Shown piece after piece: positions 33,945 to 44,241 of a stretch of 64,000 nt of DNA (position 1 is its first letter; every line of letters starts with the position of its first letter). The translations under genes were made by a program, and so were the position numbers. The DNA comes from Liriodendron chinense. Taxonomy: Eukaryota > Streptophyta > Magnoliopsida > Magnoliales > Magnoliaceae. Location of the stretch: contig PVNU02000868.1 of the NCBI GenBank assembly GCA_003013855.2, positions 4,024,501 through 4,088,500 on the forward strand. Reading direction: 5' to 3'. A model generated the notes under the pieces. The model ran no database searches. It was given only the letters and a program-made list of their open reading frames with translations, and was not told where the DNA came from.

Positions 33945-34480
33945 CGTGCGCGCGCATGAATGCACCTCTCTCTCTCTCTCTCCATCTCTTTCTCTGTGCA
34001 TGACTGCATCTCTCTCTCCTTCCTTCCTTCTCTGGATGGTCAGCCGACCGCCGGAGACGGGCGGTGTGTGTGCGTTGCCTGGCTAACAGGGTGGGTGGGT
34101 GCAGTGTGTGACTAATCCGTGTGTGCGTTGCTTGGCTAACAGGGTGGGTGGGTACAGCGTGTGACTAACAGGGTGGGTGCCTTGCCTGGCTAACAGGGTG
34201 GGTGTGTTGCCTCATGAATAGGGTGGCCCCCACCACAATGTATGTGTTTTTTCCATGCCATCCATCCATTCAACTAGATTGAATGGACACCACTATCAGA
34301 ATGAGATTGGATCATATTCGGGTTGGGTTTAAATTTGTAAATTTCTAAACGAGTCGAATTCAGATTATATGCTTGTGATCCGAATCGGATTCGGGTCGGA
34401 TATAAATCAAGTATATCCTTAATCGGATCGGATTCGGATCATCACTGATCCGGTCTGTATCCAATCCGTTGACAGCCCTA
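33660..34480. mobile_element. hAT-like MITE with TAGGGCTGTCAACGG ends
   Basis: The left end TAGGGCTGTCAACGGCTCGG and the right end, reversed, TAGGGCTGTCAACGGATTGG are classic for a plant hAT MITE family. The flanking 8 bp are CTGGTAAT (33652-33659) and TTGGTAAT (34481-34488), one mismatch; copy A has the single site CTGGTAAT at 19172-19179. The interior carries ATCCGATCCG-type repeats in both arms, a CT microsatellite (33881-33933), a GT/GC run and a minisatellite. No transposase. Confidence 0.9.
34050..34230 (+). repeat. minisatellite inside the hAT-like MITE
   Basis: Three to four imperfect units of about 50 bp with GCCTGGCTAACAGGGTGGGT and GTGTGACTAAC. The DNA flanking the Athila element (47985-48013 and 59344-59385) carries the same GTGTGACTAAC and GGTGGGTGTGTTGC words. 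Confidence 0.75.
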
Positions 34481-34488
34481 TTGGTAAT

Positions 34489-35385
34489 GGCCAAAAAGTA
34501 TTTGCTTTTAAGATAGTGTATGACCTTGGTAAATAATTTACTTCCTGAGCTTATAAAATACTGTATTGTAATGTGATTTCAAACTCAATTATCATAATGC
34601 CCTGAAAAATAAAAATCATTAAATATAATTTTAAGAATTGATAGGCCCCAGCATAATATTTAAGTGAAATCCACCCTAATCACACTATTTAGCCATGGGC
34701 CCAAAAATCAGTTTGGTTGGTGATTTTAGTGACCTGTACCAAGGGAAATGGTTGGGATAGCAAAGTCTATCCTTAATGATTGAATGAAATTTATTCCAAC
34801 ACTTAGATGACAAGTTAAAATTTAGGCCCATAGAAAAAATAAATATAAATAAATAAATAAAGTCCAACTATGACCCAGGTAGGCTACCTACAATGAAACA
34901 GTTTGGAGGGCCCAATATAGTGCTTGCAATCATGTGGTTTACTTGAATCATGGATCAAGCTGATTTTTGGGCCTTATAGCTAAAACACATTGCATGTCCA
35001 ATGATCAAGATGATTTTACATAAACATCATGGTGAGGCAAGTGTGAGAATTTTTTAGTTATCCATGTGTTGCCCAAAATCACCTGAATTTAATTTCAAGA
35101 ATTAGTGAGCCCCATAATGGTGTTTAAGTAAAATCCATTCCATTCACTAGGTGTGTCACCCAATTTTAGTCGTAGGGACAAAAAATTAGACTGGCCTATG
35201 ATTCAGATGTGCCATACAAAGGAAAACAGTTGGGTGAAGAATGTCCCATATATTGTTTCTAATCATGTGGTTCACCTGATTCATAGACTGTGCTGATTTT
35301 TTAACCTTATGGCTAAAATGGAGAGACATGTATAACTGATGATCAGGATGGATTTCATATAAACATCATACAGCAACTTGCGAAA
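34489..35385 (+). other. end of segmental copy B
   Basis: Collinear with 19180-20040. No gene. The match fades at about 35385. Confidence 0.65.
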
Positions 35386-35389
35386 ATTT

Positions 35390-35525
35390 GTTGAATCCCA
35401 TTCGCTTAGACTTAATTGGTAAATTGGGTTGTGAATGCACTTGAGTTTTTAATTAGCAAGAAATTTGTAAAAAGGTCCTATTCACCCCCCTCTAGGACAT
35501 AAACATACCTTCAAGCTTATCTCAA
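35390..35525 (-). repeat. possible copia LTR fragment
   Basis: The minus strand has GAGGGGGGTGAATAGGACCT, then an AT-rich tail. This resembles a segment of the LTR at 37023-38978 (GGAGGGGGTGATTAGGACCT, 37110-37130). Too short to define further. Confidence 0.4.
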
Positions 35526-35529
35526 TAGT

Positions 35530-35868
35530 GGTGCAAACCGCAATTTCAACTTTTTTAGATTTAAGTATAGTTTGTTGTTGGCCAACACTTGTAGCATTTC
35601 TCTGAAGTGGGTCATATGCTCCATTTCATTCTAGCTGTATATTAGAATGTCATCAAACTATGAACGACTTCAATACTTGGTTCATTAAACGCATGAAAGT
35701 ACTTCGTGCGTTGGTTAGACCGAAGGGCATAACCAGCCACTCATACAGCCCTTCCTTGGTCTTAAAGGCCGTTTTCCACTCATCAACTGGCCTAATACGG
35801 ATTTGATGGTATCCACTCCGTAAGTCCAGTTTGGAGAACACCTTGGAGCCCTCGAGCATGTCAAGCAT
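35530..35868 (-). pseudogene. gypsy reverse transcriptase, truncated
   Basis: The frame at 35868-35653 gives MLDMLEGSKVFSKLDLRSGY, then a HQIRIRP..WKTAFKT block and YEWLVMPFGLTNARSTFMRL, all RT core blocks. At the catalytic motif the frame breaks: FDD-type sequence follows in another frame with small losses just before it. RT-like sequence (HMTHFREMLQVLANNKLYLN) continues to about 35540 and then stops. Confidence 0.82.
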
Positions 35869-36208
35869 ATCATCTAACCGCGATATTGAAAATCAATATT
35901 TAACTATTATTTTATTAATCGCACAGCTATTGATACACATTCGCCAAGTTCTGTCTTTCTTTGGGGTTAAATGTGTCGAAATGGCACACGGGCTCATGCT
36001 CTCTTTAATGAGACCCTTACGGATCAGTTCTTCCACTTGTCCTTGTAGAATTTCAGTCTTTTGGACTCATCCGATAGTGCGGTCAGTTGGGCAAACTGGA
36101 CCCTGGGACAAGTTTGATGTGATGTTGTATGTCTCGCATAGAAGGCAACTCATTGGGTAACTCTCCAGGCCAAATACTTTAGAATTCGTCTAGCAACGGT
36201 TTAAGGCG

Positions 36209-36397
36209 TTATGGAATATTAAAGGATTTTGACTCCTCTCCTTTTATCACAATGGTGTATATTTCGCCCGTTTTCTTTGATTCTTTAACAAACTCGTGAA
36301 TGGTAATAAGAGAGTTCCCCTCCACTTTAGAAGCTTCAGGGTGTTTTTCTGGTGCCATAGGGGCCAAAACAACTTTTCGACCATCTTTGGTGAACAT
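36209..36397 (-). pseudogene. gypsy protease-RT linker fragment
   Basis: A short frame with KVVLAPMAPE, a VEGNSLITIHEFVKE block and GEIYTIVIKGEE matches the linker between protease and RT in this gypsy family. Bounded by stops. Confidence 0.65.
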
Positions 36398-36409
36398 GTA
36401 TATGTTTTT

Positions 36410-36703
36410 TCATCCACTGTGTATCACATCTCGATCTGATTGCCATGGCTGCTCGAGTAACATGTGGCAGGCTTCCATGTCAACCACATCACAGAGGACC
36501 TCGTCCTTATAGCTTTTACTAATGGAAAATGAGATAACGCATTGATGAGTTACCTTTGTCTTCACCTTCTTGATCCAACCGATTGAGTAAGGAGTAGAGT
36601 ACTGCTTTGTCATAGGCAGATGTAGCTTATCCACCATAATTTTCGAGACAATATTGTCTCTACTCCCACTATCTATGATCACATCACAGATTTTTCCCTG
36701 CAC
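36410..36703 (-). pseudogene. gypsy aspartic protease
   Basis: The frame holds CDVIIDSGSRDNIVSKIMVD with the Asp-Ser-Gly active-site triplet, then CHMLLEQPWQSDRDVIHSG at the C-terminal end, typical of gypsy retropepsins. It is broken from the gag and RT frames by stops. Confidence 0.82.
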
Positions 36704-36879
36704 GGTGCACTTTGTTCTGAAGATATTATGTTGTGGTAGGGTCCACTTCCTTCCTGGGAGCGTAAAGTTGTCGTCTCACTACTAATGACTCCCCATGATC
36801 TTCAGTTATCCAATCTACAGCTTCCGTGTCCCCCTCATCGGCCTATTCCAATTTAGGGTTGTCTTCCTCTACCTCACCT

Positions 36880-37022
36880 TCCACGCCACCTTCATTCATA
36901 GTTAAGTGGACTGTAGGGCATTGAGGGCAAGCGTTCGACTAGTGGCCTGATTGGCCACAGCGGAGACAATGGTCCGGCCTTGGCCGACCATATGGGGCTG
37001 GGGATCCTGTTAGGACCCGTTA
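36880..37022 (-). pseudogene. gypsy Gag C-terminus with zinc knuckle
   Basis: The minus-strand frame has a CLRC-GQSGH-x5-C zinc knuckle (36928-36968) with an in-frame TAG between His and the last Cys. It is cut at 37022 by the copia insertion; the rest of Gag resumes at 42893. Confidence 0.7.
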
Positions 37023-38978
37023 TGAAATTGCGTCGGGTAGTCTAACACGACACCCTACGCATACGCGTGCGGAAGCTTGAGGAGCAACTAGAATTATGGC
37101 TAAACCTATAGGAGGGGGTGATTAGGACCTTTTCAAATTCTTTTCGCCTACTTTAACAAATCAGCAAATTAAAATACATAAGCGATTAACACTTCGGCTT
37201 CCAAGCCTAAGTGGGTCCAATTAAAATACTAGCAAGAGATAAGAGCAATAAGCAACCTAGTCTAAGTGACTCATGTTTACTATAGAGGATGGATCAAGAA
37301 ATGCTCAAGTCAACATGAGATAGTGAAAGTACATCTTGTGAGTGTGGATGTGCCTATCAAGTGCCTAGCATACATTCCTAACTAAGCATTCATAATTAAT
37401 CAATTAAACATAATGCATAAAGAGAAATGTGCTCAAGAACAATCACAAACACAACGATGTATAGTGGTTCGACTACTTGTCTACTCCACTCCCGGTTCAA
37501 GTACTCAACCCCTTTGAGCACACCGGCATTCACTGGGGAGTTTAAATCTGGTTCCTCCCAACCAAGGTGTTTTAACTCGGATCCACCCAACCGGGGAGTT
37601 TACAGGTTCCTCCCAACCTACACGTTTGCACCCGTGTTGGTGGCTCCCCCTTGGAGACTTTGTTTTAGGCCTGACTAACGTGCCAAGGAACGGCTGACGT
37701 CCCTAGATTTTAGGCCCAACTAATCGGCCAAGGATCGGCTAACGACCCCGGGGCGAGTTTGTCAAACAAACTCTACACTCAACTCCCACAGGGAATTGAG
37801 TGGATGGACTCTTAACAAGACAACCTACTTATCGGATTGACCCCCTTGTTCAGCGCCGCTTCGGGTTGCTTCTTCTCGCTCTCCCGTGCTTGAATCAGCT
37901 CCCCTTGTGCTTCCTCGATCTTTGACACCGTTGCTTTGCCAAGGCTTCAGCTCCAAGATCAGCTACCTTGCATGTGATGCTTCATTGGAGATGCCCAAGG
38001 TGCTAGGGAATGGTGAAACCTCTACAAATGGTAGGAAATGGGTTTCCTAGAGGAATTCACCTAAATGGACTCCTAGGTAGTGTTTAGACAAAGGATTTAA
38101 CTATCATCAAGGTGTCTAAACCCTAGGAATCAAGAGGGAATAAGTCCATTCTCAAGATGCCTTTGAATGACCCAAGCTTGTGATGAAAACACAAGGAGAA
38201 TGACTTGATTTAGGTTTGGGATAGAGCCTCTAATGATCTCTAGCAATGGTGGCTTCTATCTCCTCAAAATCTCCTCTCTTGGCTCAAAAATCGAATCCCC
38301 CTCTTAAATAGATTTTCTTCCAACGGTAAAAAAACGGGCAGATTCGTGCATCTCCGATTGATCGGAAAAAGTGTCCGATTGATCGGAGCCCAGTCCGATT
38401 GATCGGAGACAAGTCCGATTGATCGGAAATCTATCTAGAGAAGTCTCTGAAAGAAATTTCGATTGATCGGAACACTGTCCGATTGATCGGACGGCCCCTG
38501 CCGATGGATCGGAAGACTGTCCGATTGATCGGAAATATGTCCAGTGAGTTTTCAATTTTTTCTGGGAAAATTTCCGTTTGATCGGAATTTCTGTCCGATC
38601 GATCGGAATCCTATCGGAAAACCTGTCCGATTGATCGGAGTCCTATCGAAAACTGCTGTTTGAGCCTTTTTTATTGCAGCAGCTTCCACCTCTTTAATTA
38701 GTCTAATTTATCATGTTTTTCATGGAGTTCTAAGACTAATGATGATGACTAAAGGTATACGTAGGTGGTGCAAGTCATCTAAGAGGTTATGGGTTAGGTT
38801 TAGGTCAAGGCAAGGCACACCAAGGCATCACATTTACCTGTTTCTTCTTCCTTGATGCAGCCGGTCCGTCTTGAGTCTTCGTTCTTCGTCTTCATTAAGC
38901 TCAACCGACACTAGACCCACTGACCTAAGTAATTGACAAACAAGGTGCACTAGTATGCCACAGAAAAGTGCACTAACA
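37023..38978 (-). repeat. 3' LTR of the Gag-only copia element
   Basis: 1956 bp; on the plus strand TGAAATTGCGTCG ... GCACTAACA. Holds the array of TCCGATTGATCGGA palindromes (38353-38639, eleven units). Confidence 0.92.
38353..38639. repeat. array of TCCGATTGATCGGA palindromes
   Basis: Eleven copies or close variants (6-bp arms TCCGAT/ATCGGA around a 2-base centre) at irregular 17-45 bp spacing. Intervening DNA is not repeated. The right LTR has nine copies (42306-42553), having lost two adjacent units. Confidence 0.92.
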
Positions 38979-38993
38979 ATCTCCCCCTTTGTC
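38979..38993 (-). promoter_or_regulatory. polypurine tract of the Gag-only copia element
   Basis: The minus strand reads GACAAAGGGGGAGAT directly before the TGTTAG start of the 3' LTR, the usual copia polypurine tract. Confidence 0.88.
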
Positions 38994-39796
38994 AATTACT
39001 TACAAAAACATAACCTACCAAAACAAATACATGTACAAGAGATTACATTGATATAAAATGAAATACAGGACTCTTGACATGCCTAATCTAAGCAGCTCCT
39101 CTTCAGTTTGCTCCCCCATAACCTGTCAATCCCTGCATCAAAAAACATAGCAAGCTAGTTTTGGTGGGACTTGATCTTTCTCCCCCTTTTTGTTAGTAAT
39201 TGACAAACTATTCTCTCCCCTTAATGATATATCAATTAAGGTTAAGGTAAGAGAAGATAGTATGTCGCAGTTATAACTATAAGCACATGCTAACTAGAGA
39301 GAGTATAGGGTGCATGAACATAAAATCATGGAGCATGCTAAAGAACATGATTAACAAGAAAATGTAACTATCTAAGCATAGTTAATCATGCTTAACTGGT
39401 CATCTATGATATACACTAAGCATTAAAGCTTAAGGGCTTATAGCCCAATCAACCAACCTCCCCTATTGGTATATCAAGACCAATACTAAGCAAAGATTAG
39501 CATACAATGAAGCATAAAACTCAAAATGATTAGCTAATCTAAGCATGGTGATAATCTAGCAAGCAAATATATTAATTAAAAGTAAGGCTAAATTATCAAA
39601 AATTGGGCTAATGAGGCTTGAATCCTCTGATTTGCCCATACACACAGAAATGAGGCTGAAATCCTCAGATTTACCTATATAAGCATTTCTAGCTACCCTC
39701 ACTAACTATGTTTAGTTTGATAAGCCTAAGGGTAACTAATTTCCTCAACACCCTCATAAAATGTAGCATGAGGTGAGGGGTTGGGAACTCCTACTC
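38994..39796 (-). other. non-coding interior of the Gag-only copia element
   Basis: About 800 bp between the gag stop and the polypurine tract. AT-rich, no RT, integrase or protease blocks in any frame. The two AAATGAGGCTGAAATCCTC/ATGAGGCTTGAATCCTC phrases near 39610-39670 form a short direct repeat. Confidence 0.7.
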
Positions 39797-40898
39797 CTAG
39801 AAGGGATAGCGGTTGGGATCCCCTCTTAGATAAGCGGGAAGAGGGGTAGTGGTGGAAGCCGAGAGAGCTAGATCATTATGTTGACTCCCATCACTAGCAG
39901 AGTCATCGGATTTGGAGTCCGACTCCTCTGTATTATCCCACGTGGCAGCCATCGCCTTTTTACCTTTCGGTTTAGGCGTTTCCGGACAGTCCGGGGCAAT
40001 ATGGCCATGTTGATCGCAACCATAACATCGGACGGATGAAGGTTTGGATGATTTCCCTTTATGTTTATCACCCTTCTTGTCCTTCTTGTCACGGCTATTC
40101 CCTCTATTAAATTTGAGGAATCTCTTGAATTTTTTGTTTAATTTTTCTTCCTCATCATCCTCATCATCGCTATCTTCCTCCGACTCACTCTTAATTTTCT
40201 TATGTTTGTGAGAGGATTTTAGGGCGATGTTTTTCTTCCTAGAGGGGGCCTTAAAGTGTAGTTCATGAGTTTGTAGGGAACCTATGAGTTCTTCTACTTC
40301 CATGTTATCTATGTCTCTACACTCCTCTAAGGCAACTATCTTGGAGTCAAATCTTTCCGGGAGGGACCTAAGTATTTTTCTACAAATCCTTCCTTCCAGG
40401 AACCCGATCACCCAAGACAAATATGGAGTTGCAAATATCTGACAATTTAGTATAAAACTCCATGAAAGTTTCAGTCTCTTCCATCCTAATGTTTTCAAAT
40501 TTGGTGGTTAAGAGCTGAAGCTTCGAGCGTCTTACTATGCTAGTTCCCTCGTGGGTAACCTCAAGTATATCCCACGCTTCTTTTGCAGTTGCGCATGTGA
40601 GAATGCGCTGAAATTCTTCCGGAGAAATCGCACAGTAAATCGCATTGAGAGCTTTGGCATTTGCCATGTATTGAGCTCTCTCTATGTCATCCCATTTGGA
40701 ATCATCTTTGGGAATGACAATATTTTTTCCATCAACCTCCACTTGCTCGGTGGGCAAGGTATATCCAGTTTGTGTGCTAAGCTACACCGGACGGTCCATG
40801 GATTGGAGAAAAATTCTCATTCTCGCCTTCCAATAAGCATAGTTGGACCCGTCAAAGAAAGGTGGACGGTTGGTGGTACTCCCATCTCGGTTAGACAT
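39797..40898 (-). pseudogene. copia Gag (UBN2 family) of the Gag-only element
   Basis: Start ATG 40898-40896 (MSNRDGSTTNRPPFFDGSNY). About 365 codons. The UBN2-type capsid domain spans 40850-40270 with YWKARMRIFLQS, AKEAWDILEVTHEGT and RKILRSLPERFDSK. A basic/acidic linker with a long Glu-Asp run follows, then the zinc knuckle CYGCDQHGHIAPDC (CX2CX4HX4C, near 39985-40030) and an acidic Ser tail ending at 39797. Two lesions only: an in-frame TAG (40782-40784) and a one-base frameshift near 40395. In an active copy this Gag would form the particle. Confidence 0.88.
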
Positions 40899-40959
40899 TA
40901 TGCTAGTGCTCCGGTATCGGATCTTACTCTAGACGATTACGTCCTTGAAGAGCAACCCT

Positions 40960-40970
40960 CTCTGATACCA
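40960..40970 (-). promoter_or_regulatory. primer binding site (initiator tRNA-Met) of the Gag-only copia element
   Basis: The minus strand reads TGGTATCAGAG, two bases inside the 5' LTR end at 40973. Confidence 0.9.
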
Positions 40971-40972
40971 AT

Positions 40973-42892
40973 TGAAATTGCGTCGAGTAGTCTAACACGA
41001 CACCCTACGCATACGCGTGCGGAAGCTTGAGGAGCAACTAGAATTATGGCTAAACCTATAGGAGGGGGTGATTAGGACCTTTTCAAAAAAATCTTTTCGC
41101 CTACTTTAACAAATCAGCAAATTAAAATACATAAGCGATTAACACTTCGGCTTCCAAGCCTAAGTGGGTCCAATTAAAAGACTAGCAAGAGATAAGAGCA
41201 ATAAGCAACCTAGTCTAAGTGACTCATGTGAACTATAGAGGATGGATCAAGAAATGCTCAAGTCAACATGAGATAGTGAAAGTACATCTTGTGAGTGTGG
41301 ATGTGCCTATCAAGTGCCTAGCATACATTCCTAACTAAGCATTCATAATTAATCAATTAAACATAATGCATAAAGAGAAATGTGCTCAAGAACAATCACA
41401 AACACAACGATGTATAGTGGTTCGACTACTTGTCTACTCCACTCCCGGTTCAAGTACTCAACCCCTTTGAGCACACCGGCATTCACTGGGGAGTTTAAAT
41501 CTGGTTCCTCCCAACCAAGGTGTTTTAACTCGGATCCACCTAACCGGGGAGTTTACAGGTTCCTCCCAACCTACACGTTTGCACCCGTGTTGGTGGCTCC
41601 CCCTTGGAGACTTTGTTTTAGGCCTGACTAACGTGCCAAGGAACGGCTGACGTCCCTAGATTTTAGGCCCAACTAATCGGCCAAGGATCGGCTAACGACC
41701 CCGGGGCGAGTTTGTCAAACAAACTCTACACTCAACTCCCACAGGGAATTGAGTGGATGGACTCTTAACAAGACAACCTACTTGTCGGATTGAGCCCCTT
41801 ATTCAGCGCCGCTTCGGGTTGCTTCTTCTCGCTCTCCTGTGCTTGAATCAGCTCCCCTTGTGCTTCCCCGATCTTTGACGCCGTTGCTTTGCCAAGGCTT
41901 CAGCTCCAATATCAGCTACCTTGCATGTGATGCTCCATTGGAGATGCCCAAGGTGCTAGGGAATGGTGAAACCTCTACAAATGGTAGGAAATGGGTTTCC
42001 TAGAGGAATTCACCTAAATGGACTCCTAGGTAGTGTTTAGACAAAGGATTTAACTATCATCAAGGTGTCTAAACCCTAGGAATCAAGAGGGAACAAGTCC
42101 ATTCTCAAGATGCCTTTGAATGGCCCAAGCTTGTGATGAAAACACAAGGAGAATGACTTGCTTTAGGTTTGGGATAGAGCCTCTAATGATCTCTAGCAAT
42201 GGTGGCTTCTATCTCCTCAAAATCCCCTCTCTTGGCTCAAAAATCGAATCCCCCTCTTAAATAGATTTTCTTCCATACGGTCAAAAAACGGGCAGATTCG
42301 TGCATCTCCGATTGATCGAAAAAAGTGTCCGATTGATCGGAAATCTATCCAGAGAAGTCTCTGGAAGAAATTTCGATTGATCGGAACACTGTCCGATTGA
42401 TCGGACAACCCCTTCCGATGGATCGGAAGACTGTCCGATTGATCGGAAATATGTCCAGTGAGTTTTCAATTTTTTCTGGGACAATTTCCGATTGATCGGA
42501 ATTTCTGTCCGATCGATCGGAATCCTATCGGAAAACCTGTCCGATTGATCGGAGTCCTATCGAAAACTGCTGTTTGAGCCTTTTTTATTGCAGCAGCTTC
42601 CACCTCTTTAATTAGTCTAATTTATCATGTTTTTCATGGAGTTCTAAGACTAATGATGATGACTAAAGGTATACCTAGGTGGTGCAAGTCATCTAAGAGG
42701 TTATGGGTTAGGTTTAGGTCAAGGCAAGGCACACCAAGGCATCACATTTACCTGTTTCTTCTTCCTTGATGCAGCCGGTCCGTCTTGAGTCTTCGTTCTT
42801 CGTCTTCATTAAGCTCAACCGACACTAGACCCACTGACCTAAGTAATTGACAAACAAGGTGCACTAGTATGCCACAGAAAAGTGCACTAACA
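40973..42892 (-). repeat. 5' LTR of the Gag-only copia element
   Basis: 1920 bp, same ends as the left LTR. Palindrome array with nine units at 42306-42553. The 36-bp length difference from the other LTR mostly reflects two lost array units, offset by small insertions. Confidence 0.92.
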
Positions 42893-43788
42893 CGTTGTAG
42901 TGGGAGTTGCACGTTGAGGCATTGAGGGATCGCTTCTCAAGTCCCAGTTCACAGCCATAAGAGGTTGATGATGCCCTCCTATAGGTTCTTTGCCTTTAGC
43001 CAACGTTGTATCCTGAGTGGGCCCTATGATGAGGTTTCGTGTTGCCAGATAGAGTTAAGCAGGGGGCTGAGATAATTATGTTTCTGCCTAAGTGGCCAAT
43101 TGGTTGGCCTCACTTAGCGTCCAGACTGGATGCATCTAGACACGATCCTGAATTGCAAATCGCAACCCACCAATGAATAGTGATACTTGTTGTGCCTCTG
43201 ATTCCAATAAATTATTTCGTGTAGCCAATCACTGGAATTCTTCGAGATATTAGACTACGGTTCAATTTTCCTGACGACAATTTTGATATTGTTGGAATAA
43301 AATTTGTTCGTAGTCGCTAAGGAAGAATCGAGTCTAAGGAGTTGTCTCATTCGAGGCCATGTTCGGATGGGTGCCTTATTCTAACGAGTGCGGGAAACCT
43401 GTAGGTTTTTCCACCATAGTGATGTACCGAATTTTAATTTATATGCAATTAGTTTTACCTTCTTGTCGTCCGGTACTTCCATATAGTCGAAGTTTCGCTC
43501 AACCTCTGCCAGCCAGTCGAGGAACTCCTCTATTCGAAGTAGGCCATTAAATCTGGGAAGATTAGCTTTAACCCAATAATATCCTTCTCCTCATTCTAAA
43601 TGCTCATTCCCTAGCGCAGGCCGTTGTACCAAAATGTCTTCGACCTCGTCATTGCTTGGTTCCGATTCATTTGGTGTAGCCCTACGATTATCCACTTGGG
43701 ATGCTCTACGGAATACAGGGTTGCCCCGTATAACGAACTCATGTGGTTGTTGGTCGCCTTGGGCTCGGGGCGGAGCTAGCGATGCCAT
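42893..43788 (-). pseudogene. gypsy Gag, N-terminal and capsid part
   Basis: Starts at the minus-strand ATG 43788 (MASLAPPRAQGDQQPHEFVI), acidic to 43591. Further on, in broken frames, come EEFLDWLAEVERNFDYMEVP, a DDKKVKLIAYKLK block, DYEQILFQQYQNC and FIGGLRFAIQD, all from the retrotransposon-Gag domain. Stops and frameshifts. The 37023-42892 element is inserted at its C-terminal end. Confidence 0.78.
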
Positions 43789-44241
43789 AATTTAGTCGAT
43801 CTTATTGATATAATAGAGGGTTATTTTTTATTACAATGCTTGCCCTAAAAGGGTACTCAATATAAACGGGGTAGAAACATAGGCTTTAAAGAGGTGCGCC
43901 GCTGCCCTCTATAGATGCCAACAGGGAATCCTTACCACATCGATCTCCTCCACCGGCTAAAATCCTAGCCGCCATCACTGATTCCAGGGAGAACAACAGG
44001 ATCTGCCATCATCTCTATCCCCTGTAGCTCTGCTGGTGAGCATTCTGATCTCTATTATGGTTAGTTGTTGCAAGGCCCATCACACATTGCTGCCATCATT
44101 CACGGCTGTAAGTCGACAGCGGCTAATAGAGAAGAAAGGAAGACGAGACTTCTGCCGCTCTTAGAGGTTATTCGGACAACACAACTCCACCACGCCACAA
44201 CTAGGAAGCCTTCTGGAGTGTGGTGATCAGCCATCAGTAAC
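43789..44241. other. possible gypsy leader, no gene seen
   Basis: Lies between the Gag ATG at 43788 and a solo LTR. If joined to 47086-47456 it would link gag to the primer site at 47457. I see no ORF or known motif. Confidence 0.4.

Larger units (their letters stand above)
20430..35385 (+). repeat. segmental duplication, copy B, expanded by insertions
   Basis: Second copy of the 2.8-kb segment at 17245-20040, now about 15 kb because of MITEs at 20991-21519, 21586-22105, 22313-22788 and 33660-34480 and the LARD at 23700-33296. The order of anchors is the same as in copy A. It begins with the decayed gypsy gag and LTR and ends near 35385. Confidence 0.85.
37023..42892 (-). mobile_element. Gag-only copia element (TR-GAG type)
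   Basis: LTRs 37023-38978 and 40973-42892, a Met-tRNA primer site, one gag gene, and a polypurine tract; the 2.0-kb interior has no protease, integrase or RT. The flanking 5 bp are CGTTA (37018-37022) and CGTTG (42893-42897). It sits inside the gag of an older gypsy element. It fits the class of terminal-repeat retrotransposons that carry only a Gag domain and rely on another copia element for enzymes. LTRs are similar (differences of about 1-2 percent by eye, plus a two-unit length change in the palindrome array). Confidence 0.9.
35530..43788 (-). mobile_element. decayed Ty3/gypsy element (gag, protease, partial RT), split by a copia insertion
   Basis: Read on the minus strand: Gag (43788-42893), then after the inserted copia element the Gag zinc knuckle, protease, linker and the first half of RT, ending abruptly near 35530. 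No RNase H or integrase follows. The conserved blocks resemble a common plant gypsy lineage with a DSG-type protease; I do not fix the clade. The leader, primer site and LTR may be the pieces at 43789-44241 and 47086-47934, pushed away by solo LTRs. Confidence 0.78.

Noticed and set aside
38353..38639. Regularly recurring 14-bp repeat with unique spacers, resembling a CRISPR array
   Set aside because: Unit too short, spacing irregular, located in a plant LTR and duplicated in the paired LTR. No cas genes; plant genome.
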